64,000 bases of DNA from Stenocarpella maydis (lineage: Eukaryota > Ascomycota > Sordariomycetes > Diaporthales > Diaporthaceae): NCBI GenBank assembly GCA_002270565.1, contig NQMI01000107.1, positions 91,550 to 155,549 of the forward strand, read 5' to 3'. The position numbers were made by a program, and so were the translations under genes. Position 1 is the stretch's first letter. Every line of letters starts with the position of its first letter. Positions 58,491 to 64,000 of this stretch are shown piece by piece. Below the pieces are notes generated by a model. That model had not been told where the DNA came from and searched no databases. It saw only the letters and a list, made by a program, of their open reading frames with translations.

Positions 58491-61063
58491 ATGGGTCGCG
58501 GGGCGGCCTGGCCGCCGAACTCCTTCGGGGAATGGGTGGTCGGGCAGAACTTCAAGAGCCCCGCAAGGCGTTCATCAGGCCAGATACAGATCCTCAAGGT
58601 CTCCCTCTCTGAAGACGAGGCTTCTGGCGACGAGACCCTCCAAATCATCTACCCAGGTCGACGAAGGGGCAGTGGTGTCCCGAGGCAATCTAACCCCAGG
58701 TCTTCTTCGTCCCGAAAGAAGGTCAGCTTCGATGCGGACCGCAAGCCACTCAAGTCGGCCCTCAAGAAGCAATCAATAAGCCCGAGTGAGTCCTCCGATA
58801 CGCTAGTGGAAGAAACCTCTGAAGACGAAGCGACGACCGAAAAGGACGAGTCGTCAGCGATTGATGAGAGCGATACTTCCGAAGATGAGGTTTACGTCAA
58901 AAAGAAGACCAAGGCTGCGAAGAAGCCATCGTCAGCGCCAATCTGCAAGAAAGAGACCGACTCTGAGGATTCTTCGGCCGTTAAGGATGCTTTCCCTCAC
59001 GAGACATGTGACTGCCAGGACTGTGTCAAGGGACGCAGAATCCTCAAGGCTGTGATAAAGCTCGATGCAAAACGGGAGAAGGGAGAAGGTTCCAAGAAGA
59101 GCGACAAGCAGAGGCAGAAGGGCGACCAGAAGGGAGACCAAAAGGGCGCGAAGAAGAAGGCTGAAGCCTCATCTACAGAGGCAGGCGAAACAACGGAGAC
59201 GGAACCAACGGAAGAGGAAAAGGAGCCACAACCGAGGAAACAGAAAAAGAAGAAGGGCCAATCCCAGGAGAACGAGAAGAAGCCATCTCCCAAGGACAAC
59301 AAGAAAACTCCGCCAAAGACACCAGAGCCAAAACAGGCCGTCGACAAGACCTCTTTCAAGCTGCCCACATATCCAAAGGGCATGGGGCCCAACCTCATCA
59401 TGCCCATCAGGTCCAATGTTGTGCAATGTGAACACACCATTGAGGGACCAAATGATCCCAGGCCCAATGCCTTCATTGACAGTGGAAAGGGTATCGCGCG
59501 AATTTACCACGGCCCTCTCTGGGGCAACCACACAGGCGAGCTCTATGGTGCTGTCAACCCTCCCAAGTTGTCCCCACTCCCTCCATCTGCGATGCCTCAC
59601 CTCGGCTACCCTTCCATGTGGCCTGGACCGCAGCACTATGATCGTTTCCCTCCATGTTATCCTCATCCGCCCTGTCCTCCCTTTCCTCCGGGAGGACCTT
59701 CACCTCGAACAGGTCCGGCTGGACCTCCGCCAGGCACACCCACTGGTCAGAATGCAACTGCTGGCCAGCCACCGAGTGTACCAGGCCTGGGACTCACTGG
59801 GAGGCCTTGGCCAACGACACCACCCGTGCTCCGAGAATATCAGGCCCAAGAAAAGCAGAAGCAACGATCAGAAGCCACCAACAACGTTGGACCAGCCGGG
59901 ACCTCGGGTGGTGGAAATCAGGGCTGGAGAAACGACGGAAATGCGAATGGAGGCGACAATACGTGGGGTCAGACGCCTGGTGGGGAAGGCAAACGCAAAG
60001 AAGTCGACTTTAGCTTCCTGCACAAAGAGGAGCCCAATGGCGAGCGAGGTAAGGCAGCAGAGAAACTTCCTGGTGACAAAGAGATGACTGACTTCTCACA
60101 GCCCATAACAGTAGTGCCAAAGGAAGCCCCAAGGGCGCTTGGGGTAAATATACTAATCATCACATCCAAGAAGAAAAATATGTGGCTAACTGCGCTCAAG
60201 ACACAGGCGGAACCAACGGCTCGGACCGGCAGGGTGGAAAACCAGCCGGTGATGCAGGTTGGGGAGAGCTTTCTGGTAATTCTGGCTGGAAAGACGGCGG
60301 AAATGCTGGCTGGAACGATAACGGCGGCAACTCTGCAGGTGCCAACCAGAACTGGGGTGCTGGATCTCACCATGGACCCCAGGGAAATGCCAACAACAGC
60401 CAGGGATGGAATACACAAGGTCCGAATCGCAGCAGTCCTCAAGGAGGAAACGGGAGCAATGGTAAAGGTTGGAACCAGGGCTCACGTCATAACAGTCCTC
60501 AGTGGGTAAACGGGAACAACGACCAGGGCTGGGGAAATGCGGACAATGGCCAAAATTGGATCCAAAACGGCTCAACCCACAACAGCCCTCATGGAGGGAA
60601 CACTTGGGGCGGGCCTCCAGGGTCTAAGCCGGCTCCTCATCACTCCCGCAACCCAAGCAATACCGGTGGTGGATGGGGCAACGGGGACAATACTAACAAC
60701 ACAGGTCTTCCTGGAAACATTCCTGGCGCTTGGGAAAACAACCCAGGCACTCAATCTCGACAGCCTAGCGGATCCCACCAACCTGCCCAAGGCTGGAACT
60801 CTTCTGGTGATGGCGACAACGGCGGCCACGGGTGGGGTGGACCTTCTGCACCTCAAGGGCCTTCGTTTTCTGGCCCTGGAGGTGATCAAGGCTGGGGAGG
60901 AGGAAGCAACAAAGGCGGAAGCCAGGCGGGAAATTGGAATTCAGGAGGTGGAGGCCCGCCAGGTGGATGGGACGATAATCCATCCAACAATGCAGGACCC
61001 ACCAACACCTCTTGGGGGCGGGATCTCGCAGGCGACACCAAAGGCGCAGCCACGAATTGGTAG
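58491..61063 (+). CDS. Large charged protein with GW/WG-rich C-terminal tail
   Basis: Three exons, 58491-60048, 60102-60143 and 60207-61063, join phase 1 at both introns (53 bases; 63 bases with GGCTAACTG branch) to 818 residues. The start is MGRGAAWPPNSFGEWVVGQN. A Ser/Glu-rich segment follows with RKKVSFDADRKPLKSALKK, then a small Cys cluster CDCQDCVKGRRILKAVIK (about residues 169-186). Next is a Lys/Glu-rich stretch, then a compact segment (MGPNLIMPIRSNVVQCEHTI, GIARIYHGPLWGNHTGELYG) that looks like the best-folded part. After a Pro-rich linker, the last about 330 residues are Gly/Asn/Ser-rich with about 22 tryptophans, most in GW or WG pairs. Such tails are disordered and in GW182 or Tas3-type proteins can bind Argonaute; that link is inference. 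No family recognised. Confidence 0.72.
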
Positions 61064-61517
61064 TGGCAGTACCGGGGTTGGCCTTGGTATCCTCCCTGCC
61101 ATAAGTTTGGTCACTATGGTCATCAGACATGATGGTGGCCCTGGGCATGAGCATGAGAATCGTTGGCGCTCTGGGGCCTCTGTGATTTTACTGTTTCTTT
61201 AGTTGATTTTCTTTACCAACACAAGTTTGCATTCTTTTTAGGCACTGGCAGTGGCGTGGATTCATCGCGGGGATATGCATGGCTGTAGATGATGAAGATG
61301 CGCTGATGAGAAGAGAGCAAGCAGTGAGGGCGGTGATGTGGTGCAGCTGGGACGTGCATACTGCCAATTTCATGGGCTGGCATGGCTACAGTGCGACCGA
61401 AAAAGTCTTGGGACACTCCCGCAGATCCCACCCACCCCCACAACCACCACCCAACTTCAACGACACGTAGAATTACGAGGAAATTAGTTAAGGACTATTA
61501 ACTTATATCAAATTACT
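61064..61517. other. Spacer between GW-rich gene and decayed transposon
   Basis: Three-prime flank of the GW-rich gene. Base composition turns AT-rich after about 61470. No gene is seen. Confidence 0.5.
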
Positions 61518-62230
61518 CATCAGAGTCTTCTGATTAATATCCTATATAGCTTCCCCTGCATCTGCAGACCGCTTCCAATCTCCACTCGAGTGATCAAATG
61601 ATATTGCCAATCTTGCCCTAATCTATTGCCCACCACGCCGCCTTCACGCATTAACTAAAATATGCCATATTGGCCCTATTTCAAGTTAATTCCCATAGAT
61701 TCAGGTATTATTTATTTATCTCTGCTTTAAGAAGCTTCCAGACATTCTCAATCAGGTTTAAATTAGGTAATCATAAAGGCCAATCTATTAGAGAGATTCC
61801 ATACGCCAGAATGAAGGATTATACTACTTCTATAGTATAAATTCGAGCGTTATCTTGCTAGAAATCATATATCCCATTATAATAAAGAAGAAGGGCCTCT
61901 TGCAAGATCTTTAAGTATAAATTTGCAGTATATCTATTATATCTAGCCTCTAGATCTCTTTCCATTACAATAAGGTCACTCTAGCCACCCAACCAAATAG
62001 CACCCTACATCATCACAGAGATTATGGGCTTTACATCAGCCTTTAAGTTGACTTTTTGCCTGTAATATCGCTAGTTAGAGAAGCCCCAAACCCACTCTAA
62101 AGGTTTAGAGGGATGGTTCTAGACGCTATACTCATCAGAGAAGATTGCCTAAGAGGGGGGATATCGTGAGTAAAGGAAGCGCGCAAGCTAATATTTCAGG
62201 GCAAACTTTAAACACCAACCCTCAGCAAAC
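61518..62230 (-). mobile_element. Decayed Tc1/mariner-family transposase (DD34E), RIP-like mutations
   Basis: One minus-strand frame reads as a Tc1-like transposase despite at least ten in-frame stops. The first catalytic Asp is in AIFSDEYSV (62136-62134), the second in QDNARIYT (61854-61852), and the Glu in NLIENVWKLLKAEI (61749-61747). The spacing of 93 and then 34 residues fits DD34E. Between them are GAIWLGG and SDLIVMERDLEARYNRYTAN; the C-terminal part has CVKAAWWAID and WRLEAVCRCRGSYIGY. The stops are TAG, TAA or TGA at codons where the family has Gln or Arg, as expected from C-to-T changes of CAG, CAA and CGA. The N-terminal DNA-binding part is not recognisable, and terminal inverted repeats were not identified, so element borders are unknown. 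This copy cannot encode a working enzyme. Confidence 0.88.
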
Positions 62231-62349
62231 ACTCTATATTAAAATAGACCTTGGGGCCGCTGGCTCAATTGTCAGCCCTAGTATCTACATTCTATTGCCA
62301 GCCCGAAGCAATCGTCAACTCGCCAATTGTTAACTCGCACACCCAGCGG

Positions 62350-63740
62350 CCTAGGGATCAGCGGAGCGGGACGTATATCTCGCATGCTTCGCGTGCGAGA
62401 TATGCTGGCCTACTCCGTTGCTGGGACCATGGCGGCGGCGGCTACCACCCCGGGAAGACTGGGTTGATGATATCTGGGACTGAGGCAGGAAACCATTATC
62501 ACCATTATCTCGCTCGCCCTCGTCTTGAGTACCCTGGGTAAGCTGATGAATGCACTTACGGCAGTAGTTAATAGGATCCTTATTAGCCACGGGGCGGAAC
62601 TTAGCAAGAGGAAACTCATGAAGGCAACCGATATAGATCAACCTAGACTGGTTGTCCCAGGGGGTTGGCTGCTCTTTATTATTAATATTATTATAGTAGA
62701 TGCAGATCTCCGGGTGAGTACTACTTTATAGCCGAGGGTGGCGGTAAATGCTATAGGTTGAATACTCAAACCAGTTGCTATTATTATTACTACCTGGAAT
62801 ACCTATAGCAGCTTGCTGCTGGCTGAGGAAGGCCTGGGTTGGTTGTATAGGGTCTAGGATCTTACCGTGGTAATGCTGGTGCTAGTGCTTACGCTGCTTA
62901 GCAAGACGATGATCATAAGCATGCTGCTCGGCATCAGTATATCCTTTAATGCATCCATAATAGTGGAATAGCTTAGAGAGCCTATGATGAATGCTAGTCT
63001 GGCCTTTAAAGATCTAAGAAGTAGGCCTATTATGATTAATACTGGAACCTAATATGCCTCGGCTTGGGAGGATCAACCCATATTAGGGATGTCGGCCATA
63101 GGTTAGCAAAGTGCTGTGATTATACCTTGGCTGCTTGGTTAGGGACTCTATCTTAACCTTGCTGCCGGCAGGTTAGCTTAATAGTGGGGCAACTTTAATA
63201 ACTTCCTATGTGGCTCGGGCAAGTAGATAATACTTAGAAGTTGCAGGCTCCTTATGCTAACTGGGTTGTATGGCGAGACTGGGTGCTAGGTGATGGGGCT
63301 AAAGATGAGTTGGGTGCTAGGACTCTCGGCATTTAGTAGGATTAGCACCCTTAGGAGGGGATATTAATTCTGCAGCTACCTGATGATGAGGCAGAGAGAG
63401 GGCGGAAAGGGCCTGCTGAATAGTAAATCCTTGGGACTATAGAGTATTTAGCAGAAATTTCTATAGATAAGGATGGGGGTCTTGCCTTTATAGCCTGGTG
63501 GGCAGACTGATAGGTAAAGTAGTTCTTTACCGGCTGCTTGCTGTGCTTTAGGGCAAACTATATAAGAGATTTAATATTCTAGTAGCTATAATACTGCTTG
63601 GTGATGCCCTTAATCTTATAGTTGTAGATCTTGCTGTTGTTATAAGCATTGCGTTTATAGGGTTTGAAAGGGTTCTTACTACCGCCCGGCAGGTTGGGAG
63701 GAGGAGGGCTAGCAGCGGCTGATATGCTGAGTATAGCTGT
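62350..63740 (-). pseudogene. Second mutated coding relic, unrecognised
   Basis: Minus-strand frames carry long protein-like stretches broken by TAA/TAG codons. From 63720 the reading is PPPPNLPGGSKNPFKPYKRN, then YNYKIKGITKQYYSY (stop), SKQPVKNYFTYQSAHQAIKA and PLSASSSGSCRINIPS (stop). The last 96 codons (62641-62351) are uninterrupted: CLHEFPLAKFRPVANKDPIN, then YCRKCIHQL and a Gln/Ser/Arg-rich end. Whether these pieces belong to one protein cannot be proven, because the middle (62.75-63.3 kb) has many stops. Stops are of the CAG/CAA to TAG/TAA kind, like those in the neighbouring transposase. The Cys-x-His ... Cys-x2-Cys spacing in the intact end could be a small zinc-binding module. No family was recognised; it may be a repeated, transposon-linked gene. 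Confidence 0.5.
62373..62402. repeat. Near-perfect inverted repeat (hairpin)
   Basis: ATATCTCGCATGC, a three-base loop TTC, then GCGTGCGAGATAT: two 13-base arms with a single mismatch. It lies inside the intact end of the second relic, close to the transposase relic. Confidence 0.8.
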
Positions 63741-64000
63741 AAAGACTGCAGGAGGATATTTTAGTAATAGAAATTGCTTCTGATAATGGGAATTAGTTGA
63801 TAAGGAAAGAATTAGATATAGGTTAGAGGAAAAAAGTTGATATTAATGGTTAATATTGGTGGGAATAGTAGTATGCAGGAAGCAAACCGTTTGCAGCAGG
63901 CACTAGTGGCTGCAGCCCCTAGCTAACTAAGCAACCCAAGTACGCTCTATATTAATTATGCCTCTTCATTATTAATACTATAGAAACTGCTAAATGATAT

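Overview
The window looks like nuclear DNA of a filamentous ascomycete (Pezizomycotina, most like a Sordariomycete). Protein genes on both strands are interrupted by short introns, about 50-110 bases, with GT(A/G)NG donors, CTGAC or CTAAC branch sites and CAG/TAG acceptors. Gene families are typically fungal (fused MoaA-MoaC, alternative NADH dehydrogenase, Sip3/Lam-type lipid transfer protein, DUF3074 START-like protein). The right end carries transposon-derived sequence whose in-frame stops look like repeat-induced point mutation. No bacterial operons, CRISPR arrays, rRNA or convincing tRNA genes were seen. The species cannot be fixed from this sequence.

Layout. 1-4.2 kb: fused molybdenum cofactor gene (minus). 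5.0-6.7 kb: WRAP73-like WD40 protein (plus). 8.3-10.1 kb: two-RRM RNA-binding protein (plus). 11.5-13.7 kb: single-pass membrane protein with a Ser/Thr/Pro-rich ectodomain (minus). 13.7-18.9 kb: no clear gene. 18.9-20.8 kb: mitochondrial alternative NADH dehydrogenase (plus). 20.8-28.5 kb: gene-poor, with A/T tracts and a GC-rich block. 28.5-29.5 kb: unrecognised protein (minus). 29.5-37.4 kb: gene-poor, with satellites. 37.4-44.6 kb: two tandem genes for lipid-binding-fold proteins, a Lam1/Sip3-like sterol transporter and a DUF3074 START-like protein. 45.5-50.4 kb: THADA/Trm732-like tRNA methylation factor (minus), divergent from TIM23 at 51-51.7 kb (plus). 52.5-61.1 kb: four plus-strand genes: an unknown protein with a Cys/His cluster, an unknown proline-rich protein, dephospho-CoA kinase, and a large charged protein ending in a GW/WG-rich tail. 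61.5-64 kb: AT-rich decayed Tc1/mariner transposase plus a second mutated minus-strand coding relic.

The genes are mostly housekeeping and functionally independent. Three encode mitochondrial or probably mitochondrial proteins (MoaA-MoaC, alternative NADH dehydrogenase, TIM23). The clearest possible functional neighbours are the tandem Lam-like and DUF3074 genes. The most unusual items are the GW/WG-rich protein, the MoaA exon that ends in Gly-Gly-stop if its intron is retained, and the two mutated coding relics at the right edge. Exon joins were chosen by reading-frame continuity and splice consensus by eye, and have not been checked against transcripts.
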